Positions 1 through 13,200 of a stretch of DNA of 64,000 nucleotides are shown here, in pieces. Origin of the DNA: Promerops cafer (taxonomy: Eukaryota > Chordata > Aves > Passeriformes > Nectariniidae); NCBI GenBank assembly GCA_013398275.1, contig VZSE01002180.1:63915-127914 (forward strand), given 5' to 3'. How positions within the stretch are numbered: the first letter of the stretch is position 1; the number at the start of each line of letters is the position of its first letter. The notes under the pieces are model-generated. The model was not told the origin of the DNA. It did not search any database and saw only the letters and a program-made list of their open reading frames with translations. Position numbers and translations under genes: made by a program.

Positions 1-2220
1 GTTATCCCATCAAGCCTGGGAAGGGAGCATCCTTCTTCCAGACCAGCACTGAACTCACCTTTCCAGTGCCTGTTTTTAGGCTCTTGCCTATCAGTGGCAG
101 TTTTTGGATGGGGCTTGAATCATGGGGCCATTCCCGTGCCCTCCTTGTGTGAACGCTGCTGTCGCAGGCAGACAGCTGGTTTTACCTCTTCTGCGAAATT
201 CTGTGAATTTTGGACCCTGTTCAAGACTGAACAAATCAACGGGGACTTTCCATTGTTTGCAGTGAGCTTTGGAGCAGCTGTTATTGTTCTTCATCATCTG
301 CTGGAACATTTCTAATCGAGTTATTGTTGTCTCCTGAGGAAACTTTTAGAAGACTTTCAGAAACCTTCACATATTGGCAAAGCAAGTTTTTGGTTTCATT
401 CCCAGGGCAATAGTCAGGCTTTTTTCTTTTTACTGACGTCATGGCTTTTGGATGTGCTCAGACTAACTCGTGGGTGAATTCAATATTCATCTTCGCAGCT
501 TCTGCTACTTTTTCCTTTTTATCCCACAGTGGTTTATGGCCTCTAGTTCTTACAGAACCATGTTTAATTTCCACAAAAGAGTGAACTAAAGACAGAAAAA
601 GCAGAGACATGAATTTATTCTTGAAATATTTAGGAAAAAACCCCAAAATGCTGTTGCTTATTATCCCAATGTCTTTTTGTTGTTGTTTTTGGTTTTGTTT
701 TTTAATCCTTTTCCTTTGCAAAGATTTCTCATACATATGTCCATCTGTAGCCATTTTTCTTGTATCACTCTCTTGTTTTTTCTTTCTCTTCTTGTTTCTC
801 TCTCTTGTTTTGTCTCTCTCTTGTTGTGTGAAGACTGATGGGCATTGTCAGCTTTTTCCAAAGCTGTGGATTTAGAGATCCAGAAATCTACTAATTAGTT
901 CATGTTTAATCTGCATGATCTGCAAGAGCAATTCTGGAGTCTTGTAGATTTGTTCCAGCACAGTCAAATTATGCTGATTAGATTGGTAAAAAAGCCAAAA
1001 AAAAAAAAAAAAAGCATAAATAGCAATTATTTTAAATAAATTCCAAGCACATAAAGACTGATTTTAGCCTGGGCTGTTGAAAATTTTCATGCAAACTGTA
1101 GTATGTGTTTATTGCATTTTTTTTCCAAAAGAAGTGGAAGAGTTGGACCTGTAGTTGTCATAAATATGCTGAAATATGATGGGCAGCTGTGATGAGGAGC
1201 AGTGAAACAGATAAACCCCACAGCTGTGTGGTGCCTTGCAGGGGAGAGCACCGTCACCAGCGTTTGCTGCATTGCCTGTTCCCAAGGCAGAGCTGCCTCT
1301 TAAAAGTCCTTGTAAAATCCCACTGCCTGCAAACAAGCTGCTGCTGGTGAACTGTGCTACCTCCCAAGGACACTGGAGCTGCCAGGCCGGGGAATGGGGC
1401 TGCTCCCTGCTGCAGCCACGGAGCCCAACCCCTGGAGCAGGCAACGGGCTGGGAGGGGCAGTCACAGGACAGGGAGGGGTGCCCAGCTCTCCACCAGCCA
1501 CTGCAACCAAAGGTGCTACCTGGCAGTGCCCTTCCTGGCGCTCCAGTGGCTGTTGGCCTCATTTTTGGGGTGTAATGGTGTTCAAATAAGTAATTTAAAA
1601 GTCTTACTCTCTGGTCCATCAGAGATTCAAGCATGGGAGCCAGGAGGTTTAGCTCCCCAGGCTGCACTGCAGGTTGGAGGTTTCTTCTGTCATTGGTCTC
1701 TGAGGACTGCTGCACTTGCTAAACAGCAATGTGCACACACAGAGGATAAATACAGGGTAGAAAATAAGTCGAGTATAATTTGAATGTTTATGGACACAGC
1801 TGAGCAAGCCCTCTGCTTTTCAAAGGCTTTCAAATGTTTAGGAAACAAAGTCATAATGAAAACCTCCTATCTTACAAGTGAGCAAATGTACTGTTAAGAA
1901 CCACGAAAATTTTGCAAGATAAATCTTATTGTGTGGTTGAAAATACAACTGGAACTTGACTCTGACTTGCAGCAAGCAGCCATTACACGTTTGGGAAGTG
2001 TCATGGAGCTTTAGACCATCACTGGCAGGAAAGTACAGAGGGACACTGGAGTAAATGGGAATGATCTCCTAGATTAGTTCCACTTAGTCATGGTCTGCAA
2101 GGAGGTTTAAAACAGCTCCTGTGAGAAGGAACAAGCTTGTAGTTCCCTCAGAGCATGACAGCGCTCCTCTTCATGCTGTTTCGCAGCCTGGAGCAGCCAG
2201 CTGAGCACTGAGCTTCTCTG
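1..2220. other. intergenic sequence, no gene recognised
   Basis: No open frame here resembles a known family, and the short open frames on both strands overlap each other without splice support. Visible structure is limited to a pyrimidine-rich CTCTTGT-type tract around 767-826 and a run of 17 A at 997-1013. By the human gene order this would lie between the TRMT61A and BAG5 3' ends, but I saw no BAG5 coding sequence. Confidence 0.6.
767..826. repeat. pyrimidine-rich low-complexity tract
   Basis: An interrupted tract of TCTC and CTTGTTT units. It explains the Phe/Leu/Ser/Cys-rich open frame on the + strand and the Arg/Glu/Lys-rich one on the - strand, neither of which should be read as a gene. 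Confidence 0.75.
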
Positions 2221-2234
2221 TCCTGGTGCTGCAG

Positions 2235-2610
2235 CCCCAGCAACCATCAACTCACAATTCCCAAAAGGATTGTCCCCTGGTAACCCTTTGCATTTATCTG
2301 CAGGAGTTTCACCTGCACTTTATTGCCCAGTCTGACATTACAGGACTCACCTGTAAAGTCTTTCCATAGTTCCTTACAACCTGTCCCCATCCTTAGTGCC
2401 ATAAATAACTGTGCACCATCAGCAGACTCCCCTGGCGAAGTGCTCAGCCCTTTTTCCAGGTCATTTGTAACAACACTGAGCTGCACAAGTACCAGCACAG
2501 ACACCAGGACGCCACTGGTGACCTCCAGACTCCTGTGAGACCCAGCTAGGACCTCAACCCTCTGTCCCTTATCCCTGAACTCATTACTCAGCCTTATTTA
2601 TCCTACAACT
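2235..2610 (-). mobile_element. decayed CR1 LINE fragment (reverse-transcriptase C-terminal part)
   Basis: Read on the - strand, the translation runs NDLEKGL, then SADGAQLF, then CKELWKDF. This keeps the order of the CR1 ORF2 segment NDL-x-G, FADDTKL and the following amphipathic stretch (remembered family pattern). The catalytic FADD has become SADG, and there is no continuous ORF2. The + strand text around 2455-2525 (CCAGGTCATTTGTAAC onward) also resembles the antisense of avian CR1. The copy is old and truncated at both ends, and its limits are approximate. Confidence 0.6.
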
Positions 2611-2619
2611 AATGGCTTC

Positions 2620-5600
2620 AGAAAGTGCCTTAATTCTATTAGATTCCCTAGTTTTTTGCATGGGTGGCTCTGCAGCCTTACTCATGATCTTTTAATATTA
2701 TTTTGGAGTGTATAATTGAATTCAATGACTCTTAGGTATTCTACAACAAAGTGGGGCAGGCATGGAGGAAAACACTGACTATGTGTTTTGTGCAATTAGC
2801 AGCCTTTGTGGTGTTGCTGCTTTGTTGATTTTTACTTGAGAAATTATTCTGTAAAAGTGCAACAAAATGTTACTGTTTTCTGCTAGTGTGACTGCTTTGG
2901 ATCCAGACTATCCAAAACCAGTGCCATGTTTCAGCTGGTGGGGGAAGAGAACAGGATCTATCTATAGTCACTGATCCTTCTAATTCACAGGGAATTTGGG
3001 AGGTTTTTTTCAGCTCTGATAAAACTAATGCAGCACATAAGCCTCTTTGAGTCACCCTCCCTGCTATAAGAACTACCATAAACAGCTGATTTCTATGAGG
3101 CAGATGTATTTATAGGCTTGGGATAGAATGTAGATTTTAAAATGCCACTTTTCTACTTCAAAGAGATTGACTTACATTTTTAATCTGTATAAAATTAATG
3201 CAGCTAATTAATTAAAATGGCTACAGAGTAAAATGAATTAAAGTTTCAGAAGATCATTAAGCATTGATATGGCTGCATGCTCTGATTTGGTAATGAGTTG
3301 TGACATGAGTCAAGACATTATCTAACTGTATTTGCATCCAGGTACTGTAAGAACTTGTGGGCACTGGGGTGCTGCCATGTGAGAATTTTGCTTTGGAGGA
3401 GATTCTTGCTGAGCATTAGGATAGCACTGTTATTTAAGAAGGAGCTGTGAGAAGATCTGGGGCGTCAGGTCCTGTTTTTCATTCTGCCACTGCCTTGCAC
3501 AATCCCCTCACGCATCAGCCTTAGAAAGGAGCACGGTGCTGTGCAATTCCCAAAGAAGCCTACACAACCAGGGCTCAGGTGATCAAGGGAGTTGTGCTGA
3601 AATCCCACTGAAATAAGTAAGAAAATTCAGTAGGAACTGGGGCATGAAATCCCTTTACCTTCTTTGAGAAACCTGCTCTTTCTTCAGGCAGCCAGCAGCA
3701 CCCTAACGTGGAGGTACCACCATGCTCTCACAATAGCCGTGGGTATTTCCAATCTCCTGCCACAGCCATTTTGCAAATCCCTTCCCCTCTCTTAGTAAAT
3801 GTTTGCAGGATCAAAGTCAAACTGCATGAGAAATGAGGAACTGTTTCCTTATGAAGCAGAAATCCTGTCTCATACAGAGATTTACCATGAGGAAGAACTG
3901 CATTTTCTTTTCCTAGGCAAGCACGCTGCACCTTGACTCTCAGACTACAGCTCTGTCCGAAGTGGCACAGAAGTGGCAGGTGCAAAGGCACTTAGTCTGA
4001 GGGCAACTGAGCCCTCGTATTCCCTTGGGGGCAGAAGATGCTCCACGAGACAATGCTCAAGACCCGGCGCTGTCCCTGAGGCGGGAGGAAGCCCTGGGCT
4101 TGCTGTGGTGCCACACGGTCGTGCACAGGTCCCATTTTGCTGGTGGCTTTCTCAGTTGTGACAAGCCACAGGTTCATGTGTTCAGCCCACCTGGACCTCA
4201 CGGTGCTGCACTAATGCCAGCAGTGCACAGGGCTGGGTGTAACACCTTCGGAGGGAATACAGTCCCATTTATAGTCTGTGTAAAAACCTAAAGGAGGCCA
4301 GTGCTGCCATCCTGCTCTGACATGTGTCTGCAGGCTGGTAATCAGCTGTAACCATGAGAGCATCTGCAGACCCTGCTGCAAAAGGGCACTTTCCTCTCTC
4401 TTTAAAGGGTTGTTAAGATCAGTGAGGAAATGTTAGCAATGAAGGATCCTCCTGAGAACACTGGGTGGTAAAAACTGGAAGTCAATCTCCTGTCTGGGAA
4501 GACTGATGTGCTTGTGGGTTCTGTATTCCACTCAAGTATTATCCGTTTTCTTACATGTTTCCACCTTATCTGACAGAGGACACAAAAACACATCAAGAGA
4601 ACATGCAGAAACTGTAGCTAGTTTCTTAGATAAACCTGATTTTTCAACATATCTCAAATCAAATCTCTCTCTTATTCAATGCTCTTGCCCAGTAATGTTC
4701 TGAAATGGGTGATTCTTTATTGTGTAATATATAACTGCATTGTGTATTTTGCTGACATAATTTGAACCATACTGTACTCCTCTAACAGTGTGACATGATG
4801 CACCTGTAACCCAATAGGTTGAGCTGACTGCAGACTTCTTTCCCTCTCCCTACCTCCTTTCCACTCCATCAGCTGTAGATCCCACCCTACATCCTTTGTT
4901 AACACAGCCTGATTGTTAACACAGCCATCAGAGAGAACTGATATCCTCACTAATGAGCATTTCTGATCCACAGCTTTCAAGAGGAGAATTTGGAATTTCC
5001 TGGGAAATTGCCTCTTTATTGCAAAAGGCCAGAAAAGGAAGAGCTTTCTCCTAGAAATCATTCTCCACCTTGCTACTGCTCCTTCCCCTACTTCCTCCAA
5101 GCAGATTTGGTTCTCAAATCCAGCTGATTCCTACAAATAGGTGGCCCTTGATTCTTTCAATTATTCTGAAATGGTACTTTATGGACAATTTCTTAGGGGA
5201 TAGGGGACCAGTGTAAAAAGTATCAGAGCCTACAACTTCAACATCTTCCTCACCCCTGCAGTGGAATAAACTTCTGGCTCAAGATATTTTGACATCACAG
5301 ACTTTCATTCCACATGCCCAGGGACCAGCCATGCTGAATTGCAGACACGTGGTAGGCGAAACTACTGCAAATGTATTTTTGACTCAGGTTAGGAGGGGGG
5401 ACTACAGCTCTCCCAAAGCAACATGAGGGAGAGGAAAATCCCACTGCAGACTTCCCCTTCCTGCATGGTGCCTAATACAAAGGGAGGTTGCTAAAGCAAC
5501 AGTTTCTCTGAGCTGACTAGACCTAGTCATGCACATGGGCTGCATGGTGAATCAGGATCAGCTTTCAGAAAGAGATGGAAAAGGCTCCTTCTTCTCCTTA

Positions 5601-6600
5601 CGTAGCTTTGACTACTCAGCTTGCACCTCTGGGAGCAGAAGCTCTGAATTCACTTGGTCCTGGTTCTCTGACATATCCTGCAGCTATCTGGACCCCTGGG
5701 GAGAGCTCCACAGCTCCACTGGAACCACTCATGCAAATTGCCCTCTTAACAACTATAAAGGAATATGATGTTTAGCATCAACCCACTCAGCCCCCACTGA
5801 AATAACTTCAGGCTGAAGTCTTCAGCAGCTCAACCGTGTTGCTCTGTGCACGGTGCCTGGCCAGGAGCACTCAGCTGTACCTGCAGGTCCTGATGGGGTG
5901 GCAAAATACAGCCCTTGTCCTGCACTACAGTAAAGAGGAGCGGAAAATGCTCTTCCCAAAGCCTGGCTGTGCAATCTCAGTGGGCTCTGAGCAGCAGCAA
6001 GAGCTGGTGCATGCTGTTGGTATGGCTGTTGGCTTTGGGTCTGAGGGCAGGAGCTGGGAGATGAAGGGAAGGGACCACTCACAGCAAGGGGAAGCCCAGT
6101 TGTGGGCAGTCAACCTTAGCAGCCAGGGGGAAACACAAGGTACAGTGAGATGCCCACAGGACAGTGTTCCCAGCTGGCCTTTGTGGCTGTTCCTATCAGC
6201 ATATCAGTCAGTTTACCTCAGAGTTCAAAGCTGCTGCCCTGCAGCAGCAGACAACAGCCTACAAAAGGATACAGATCTCCTGGGTGAGATATGCAGGTAA
6301 AGGGTTGGATACCAGTGAGGAGAATGATTTTTATTTCACTATTTAATTCAAGGTTTCTCTCCCTGTGTTGATGCTGATGCAGATTCATTCCAGTTCAGAA
6401 GCTGTCACTAGGGAGAAAGGAAATAATACAGTCTGGCTCCCCTCTTTTGGCATCTAAACAACATCATTCCTCAGGAGCACTCAAGAGGCCAAGCAGCATG
6501 TAAATGCTTTCCCTCATGGTGACACAGACAGAACTTTCTGGTACTACAGCAACCCCCTTCCTCCCTTTGACTGGTCACAGCTGCACGTACCTTTGGTGTA
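2620..6600. other. intergenic sequence, no gene recognised
   Basis: Mixed-composition DNA without recognisable exons. An open frame at 5836-6300 (154 codons) and a Pro/Ala-rich one at 5575-5775 show no family resemblance and overlap frames of similar length, so I do not call them genes. No repeat or RNA gene was recognised. Confidence 0.5.
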
Positions 6601-6616
6601 ACATCATGGTTATGCA

Positions 6617-7154
6617 ATGCTGACTCTCCCACTCTGCTCTTATTGTGCCTCTCTCCTACTTCTGCAAGCAGAAGCCGAGACGGAGCCCAACAGCGGCCTC
6701 CAAGAGCTCAGCCATTTCTCAACCTTCCTCTTCCGAGCCTGCACTGCTCCCACTGGCACAGAGGTGAGCTGGGACCACCAAACAACCCTGAACTGCAGCC
6801 CAGGAGGGCACAGTTCTCCAGGCTCCGACCAGAAGCATGGGAAGGCATGAACACACAGGCTGCCCAGTGCACTCCTGCATCCAAGTGATGCAGACCCTGC
6901 TGGGATGAGCACTCGTTCCCAAATACATCACTGCATCTCTGGGACCCCCTCATTTCTAGGTCACCATGACTTCCGCAATCATCCTGTTCACCAGGACTAA
7001 TGGAGCACAGATGTACTCTCAGGGGAGTGAGTGTGAACCAGAACCCTCATCTCTGGAACGCTTCCTGGGAAGAACCATCTCCTCACCATCACGTATCTCA
7101 AAGTACCTAAGGAGAAGGCAGAGCAAGAAATTAAGCAGAAAAGTGAGTTTGTAG
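6617..7154 (+). other. candidate two-exon small open frame with signal-peptide-like start (speculative)
   Basis: An ATG at 6617 opens a frame whose first about 20 residues look like a signal peptide: Leu-rich, ending LLLLQAEA before ETEPNSG. The frame reaches GAG|GTGAGC, a good donor after 6763. A pyrimidine-rich acceptor ending TTTCTAG precedes 6960, and joining 6763 to 6960 keeps the frame. The second part is Ser/Arg-rich, with basic clusters (YLRRRQ, SKKLSRK). It either ends at TAG 7152-7154 or splices at GTGAGT 7143-7148. The product would be about 113 residues and matches no family I know. Such structures arise by chance, and no homology or expression data support this one, so it is a lead only. 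Confidence 0.15.
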
Positions 7155-8334
7155 AATTTTTGCCACTTTATCCCTTTAAGGTTCTCAAGCAGAATTTAGG
7201 ATCATCTTCAGGAGAAGAGTGTTGTGCTAACAAGTAGTCAGGAAACAACCACAGTGAGATACAGATCTGTGATGCTTTAATTAAAGCACAGGTAAACTGT
7301 GAACAGCAGCAGAAGCCTGAGTGTTTCTTATGTCACTCATCTTAGTCACTGCTGTGTGCCTTGTAGGCTGCCAGGTGTCACAGCCTGCTCTCCACAAGGA
7401 GAGCCCCTGCAGGGCACGGGGCACAACGGGACCTGGCTGTTGTGCAGAGCTCTGTCCTAGTGCTCGTCCATGACTGAGGGATCCTGGTGCATGCAGCAGT
7501 GAAAAGGTGCACCTGAACATGTGACTGAAGTGCACCAGGGCAGGAAGAAGTGTTTTGTTCCATACTGGAGACTAAAATGTATTCAAAAGAGAAATGAGTC
7601 TCTAAAAGTACGGCCCAGGCAGATTCCCCCAGTGTGGAGGGGAAGACCCTTCTTTCTGATCTACCACTTTTGGCAGGGAGTGCCAAAGCCAAGCCAGAAT
7701 GTAGAACACAGGTGACCATAAGCAGCATTAATAAGTGGGAGGTCTGTCAGCACAGTAAAGTCCACACTGGACAGTGTGAGATCCTCCCTGTAACCCTGAC
7801 AACAAAGCAACAGCAGGAAGCGGTGCAGTGCTGCTGGCCATGGCTGCCATCAGCAACAAAAACACAGAAGCCTTTTTAATATTGCAAAGACAGAAATGAA
7901 ATCCTTCTCTTCTTATGCAATGCTTGCCCTTCCTCAGCACAGATCAAATCAATATGGGACCAAGCAAAGTCAATGGTTTATTTCAAGGGATTTTGAATTG
8001 GGCTTTGTAGGCAAAAAGGCATCAGCCTTGTTTCAAACTCCAGGAAGACACATTGGTATTTCCATTCCACATCTATTTGTAGCATAGAAATGTGACTTTG
8101 TTCCTTTTTAGTCCTGTTTAAATGTTACATTACTTTAAAATAAGGCCTGTCTGCAGAAAACAATCAAGTCCGGGGCTGGAATTATCCCTGGAGAAGCTTG
8201 GGGATCTCCCTTCTTAGTGAATGAGGATCACCTTGAAGGAAGTTAAGGAGAACCTTGTGGTTGTAATTCCCCATCCTTTCTTCTGGAGTCCGTCAGTAGC
8301 TGTGCTGTTCTGCTTGGTGGTGATGCCAGCACAC

Positions 8335-8400
8335 AGAAACGTGCACACACAAACACACGCACACACGTTCTAACACAGCCACCAAGCCCACCAAACCCCA
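8335..8400. repeat. CA-rich low-complexity tract
   Basis: Interrupted CACACA repeats (about 8341-8366) followed by CCA- and CCCA-rich sequence. It explains the Cys/Val/Arg-rich open frame on the - strand here. Confidence 0.7.
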
Positions 8401-8646
8401 CACACAGCGTCAGCAGCTTACTGCACAGCCTGCAGAACATGAACAGCAGCAGAAAGGAAACTTCCCCATAATTTCTGGGGAAATGCTGCAGTTGTAGGCC
8501 AACTTACATAACCGATTTAGCTGAACAGAATTGCTTTCTGCCTTTAATCTGCTCAACAGTTTATCTTTGCAGTCGTGATCGGTTGAGCTCTCTTTAAACC
8601 GTTATGGATTAGCGTTCTGCTGAAACAAGTTAAAAGCTTAGCTTTG

Positions 8647-8652
8647 TTTATT
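8647..8652 (-). terminator. possible polyadenylation signal for TRMT61A
   Basis: TTTATT on the + strand is AATAAA on the - strand, about 1.3 kb beyond the TRMT61A stop. It is one of several possible sites, and nothing in the sequence proves use. Confidence 0.2.
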
Positions 8653-9938
8653 TTTGTCAAGAATGGGGGAGGGATATCAGGTTAAATGTTCAGGCAGCAG
8701 TTTATGAATGGCTGTTTATCTTGCACAGCAATTAATATGCTCAGGTACCGAACGCAAGGCACAGCTAAATGCTTTGAGTGGCAGCACTAGTGGCTGGAAT
8801 AGGAACATTTGTGAATTTACTATTAAAAATAAAATAAGAAAAAAAGAAGGAACTTAATAAATTTGCATGATTATTTTAATCTATAAATACAAAATGTAAT
8901 CCAGCATTCAAACAGTTCACCACACCCACCAGCTCTGTATGGAAGACCAAAGAGTAAATGATCTGAAAACTTAATTAATAAGGCTGGTTGAGGATTTTAC
9001 TAAGTTTGCATTATTGATGTAATTTGGAGACAGAAATGCTGCCAAAAGCAATCTTTCTGTCATTCAGCTGCAGGAAAACAATACACCATAATTGAAATTA
9101 ACCACCAAACAACTGGAACCTCATCCACACCACTTACAAAAAGGTGCTCAGATAATATTAGCCAGCTGTTCAGTTAATTTTCACAGTGGATTCATCAACT
9201 GTGCTAGTGGTTGTTCCATTAGAACATGACTATGGATCCAGGTTCAAATTTCTACTACAAACTGATGAGCACAATATACCAATTTAAATTAAATCCAACA
9301 ATTACCACACTTCTTTGACCTCTGTGTAGTCAAAATGATTTGCAGATGCCAGCCTGGAATGGAGTAAGAGATTGTGTTCCTGAGTGCTGCCAGTAATCCT
9401 CTGGAACACTATTCCACGCAAACACTGATTCTGTGAGCAGTTGTGCTAGCAACCCTATAATCTTGGAACTTTCTTATCTAAAATGGAGGAAGTAGGCACT
9501 TTCACATTCTTCAGAGCAACACAGACACTAGAGAAGTTAAAAAAATAGCATCCAGTAGTGCTAGGAAAAAAACCAAACATAAACCTGAGAAAGTAATTCA
9601 GAAGAAAAGGAGGAAAAAATCCAACTTATTTGTAATTTGTCTGTTGTTTGTTTTGCTTTCTTATGAGAGATCTTAATTCTGCACATTCCAGTGAATGGCC
9701 ATTTGCTATTAATTTATCTTCTTTCTGACAGCAAGTGGAACACCATTCCAGAGTTTCAACATTCCCTTGATGCTGCTCTGCTTAATGCTTGTGTGCTATT
9801 TAAACAAAGCATATTCCAACCATATCTGACTATATATGGAATTCCCTGACAAGCAAAACTTTGGATGCAATACAAAAAAGAGCCATGAAAACAGAATGCA
9901 CACAAGCTCCACTCCAAACTGCATAAACTGGGCATGTA

Positions 9939-10267
9939 CTACACCAGGCTCTTGGTGGCAAAGGTCAGGTACCCAGTGTGCCCAACCACCTCCCTCAGTG
10001 GCACGCCACTCTTGAACTGCACAGTCCCTTGCTGCAGATTAGCACATGGGCTACCTTGATGTGATGGGTTGCTGCTGTCAAAACCAGTGCTAGAATTATC
10101 CTCAGCTGCTTTTCCAAGGTCAGGGATTTGCAAACTAACTGTCCTTACATTGTACACTCGGAGCAGAATTTCCAAGGTGTTAATCTCTGTAAAACCATAT
10201 TCTTCCATCGCTAGGCAGGTTCTTTGAACTTGTTCAATGCAGGGGGAGAATGAGCAGATGCGGCCAC
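9939..10267 (-). CDS. TRMT61A: TRMT61A last coding exon
   Basis: The exon starts after a TTTTGCAG acceptor (AG at 10269-10268) in phase 1, completing a Gly codon, and ends with TAG at 9941-9939. It codes GGRICSFSPCIEQVQ, then VYNVRTVSLQIPDLG, then an insert rich in Ser/Asn/Gln of about 35 residues, then PLREVVGHTGYLTFATKSLV. The flanks match vertebrate TRMT61A. The insert is longer than the corresponding human segment I remember. Confidence 0.95.
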
Positions 10268-13200
10268 CTGCAAAATAAGACAGGTAAGTGGAAAAGAGGG
10301 CAAAAGCCAAAATGAAGCACTTTTCATCTTTTTTCAAGAAGATGCCAGATGCCCATAAAATTACATTCCCCGATGCCTACAGAATTACTATTATACAGAC
10401 AAAGTTAAAACATTCTTCAAGAAAATCTTCACAAGGCAACTTTGGTGGTTTAAAGTGTCAGCACAAAATCAAATACGGACAACTCTACAGAATGCCTCAG
10501 ACCCTTTAAAAACAGCAACTTCATTCATCTTCCACATCCAATGTTGCCCTCGACATTTGTTCACAGCAAAACTGTTAAAGTTGATCCCTTTAGAGCAGTG
10601 ACTCTTTTGGAATCACTCTCCACTGTTCTGGACTGAGGCACCAAACTGCAGCTGGCACGTACACAAAGCCAGAAGTCATTCTCCACACACTGCACAGCAC
10701 TGGAGCCCCAGCGCGCGTGCACACGCCCCTGACAAAAGCGGCTGTGTTCAGTTGAGGACGATGGTATGCGTGGACAGAATAAAGGGATCTCTCCAGGCCA
10801 TAGATGGAGTGCTGTTAAGGCTTTACCCTTTTAGTCAAGCTGACTAGCATGTCTCCTGAGCATTGAAGTTTACTGGATACCATATCATGCAGGCTTATAG
10901 TGAATGTTGTAAAACTCTAGGATGAGACTTTTAAGTGACAAACTAACACTTTTCTCCTTGTCTGAGCACAGTTCTGATTTTTTATTCTTAATACAGAGTA
11001 TTAATAGGCCCCCTACACCTTTCTAAGTGCTACAATGTCACCTTAACAGCTGAGAATAGAATGATTCAGATTTACTCTGAAAAGCCACAGCCAAATCAGA
11101 TCAAAGAATTATAAGGACACTGTCTGCCAGAGCATGTGCTTTCACCCAGGACACAGTGTCCCCCAAGGCAACTGCCCTTCCTGAAAAGCTTTTGTGCAGG
11201 AGGAAGGAACACAGGGCAATGCAGCTTCAGCTATTGCTTCATTTATTACAATTAGATGAAAATGCCTGCTGACCTGATTTGCATTCCTTCCCAGTCCTCT
11301 CCCGGGCTCCAGTCAAACCTTCCAATACCAGTCATCTAAGTAGTTAAAGAACCCGTGCAAGCCAGAGCAAAGCATCCTGCTAAAAATAGAGGCAATGCTG
11401 GGACTACATGAAGCCTGCTTTATGTCAAAGTCCCCCCTTTTTTTTTTTCCTTTTTCGTTTCTAAAGTCAGATCTCTAAAAAAAGAAAGCATCAGGTCTGA
11501 AAGCGTCACTGTAGCACTCTAGTTACTGTGCAGCAATGATGTGCTGGGTACTGCCTGGGGAAGAACACTTTCCACAACCATTAATCCACCATACACTAAG
11601 TAGGATTTAATTTTAGTCCTCAAATAAAGTCTCCACACCAAGGGGTTCTTATCATGAATCTTCAGAACAAAGTACCCTGGACAAGTAATTCCCTGGAGTG
11701 ACAATTAAACCCCAAATCTAATAATCACCTGCAAAATTAATGCTGGTATGTGTCTCTATGAACCAAGTCTGTTGATGCTGATTTAATTGCACGCCCGGTC
11801 CATTAACTCCCATGAAATTAGATTTGTATGTTCATCAGGATGGCCAGCACTACCAAAATGTCCCTGAATCTGACAGCTGTCCAAGGAACTTACACACTTC
11901 TACCATGCTTGCAGATGTAAAACAGAAAAGCTCAGGAAAAGAATTCTGTTACATAATTAGAAAGTTACTATGATGCACTCATGTTACAGAGAAAGAATTT
12001 ATATTCTTATTGAGTAGGGAACCGAACAAATGTCTGACTTAACTAAATGTCAGTTCACAAAAACTCTTTGTCTGCAAAGCAAGAATCTGCCGAGAGACCA
12101 GAGACTACTACTTCATTCAGGCTTTTTGGTTTTGAGGTTTTATACTGCAATAAAAAAAGCGAAATATAGTTACATTTACAGTAAGTCTGTTCTTACTTAT
12201 TCTGACTCTAAGGGTTTGAAGATGTGTTTAGGCTTTTGAATTCATATGCTCTGGATTTACAGTCAAAAACTCAAAGCCTGCACACAGCTGTTGCCACACA
12301 AGCGGCAAAGCCACCTACGGTTCTTGTCAAGCCTTCAATTAAAGGCAGAGCACCCTTCCTCTGGCCTGGGGCTGGTCAGCTGAGCACAGCACGTCAACAC
12401 CAAACTTCGTGAAGATTTATCCAGCTGCCTCTTCACAACTGCTGGGGGAAGTAGGGTTACAGAAAACAGGCTTTCAAGCCGTTTGGTAAGGAAGAAAACT
12501 CTTGCTTGCAGTAGCAAATATCCAGAGGGCAAGCACAAAAAATAATGTTACTTTACTTCCTGCACTGCTGGAAGTTTCTCAGGTGTGAAAGATGAGAAAA
12601 CAGTGAGCTGCTGGTATTCAATCTACCTGAGACCATCCAATGGGTTTTAATAATTCTGTCAATTTTGTTTTCCCCTTTCATGCCTATAGTTCTTGTTATT
12701 TTTATACATCCCTCCCAAATAAATATACCTACAATGTGCTTAGAAGCAAACCCATCAAGCATCTGTCCTTACAGATCCTAACAAGTGGAAGAGGGGTCCC
12801 CTCTGCTTTTTCCTGTACCATCAGGCAGGCCAGATCTGACTTGCAGTTACAGGCTGGAATTACTTGATTAAGCAGCTATTAGAAGTGAAGATTGGAAAGC
12901 TACAATTAGCAGAAGGCTGAAAGGCAAGAATGAAATTGCAGTTCCAGACTGCGAGAGGCTGTCTAAAATAGAAACATTTGGGAAGTTTCAATTCCTATGG
13001 TGTGTTTAGACCAGCAAAAAAAAAAAGTAGAAAACCAGCACTCAGAAGGACATGCTCATCTGTCCCAGGAGCAGAAACATTGTCATATTTAACAGAGCAG
13101 ATGCTTCTGAATTCTGCACGCTGTGGGCTGCCCTCTGTACCCAGCTGGACTAGCAGCTAGGCAACACCCCTTCTGTCACAATCACCAAACAGATATAAAT

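Larger units (their letters stand above)
7160..9930. other. intergenic / possible TRMT61A 3' UTR
   Basis: This AT-rich stretch lies directly downstream of the TRMT61A stop codon (- strand) and must include its 3' UTR. AATAAA on the - strand (TTTATT on +) is seen at 8647-8652 and 7977-7982, but I cannot tell which, if either, is used. A CA-rich tract lies at about 8335-8400. No exon of another gene was recognised. Confidence 0.45.

Noticed and set aside
5575..5775. 66-codon Pro/Ala/Ser-rich + strand frame
   Set aside because: It overlaps a 79-codon frame in another phase and no splice pair links it to the 6.6-kb candidate.
1..9900. BAG5 coding exon expected on the + strand
   Set aside because: BAG5 is largely one long coding exon, and no open frame of that size exists here.
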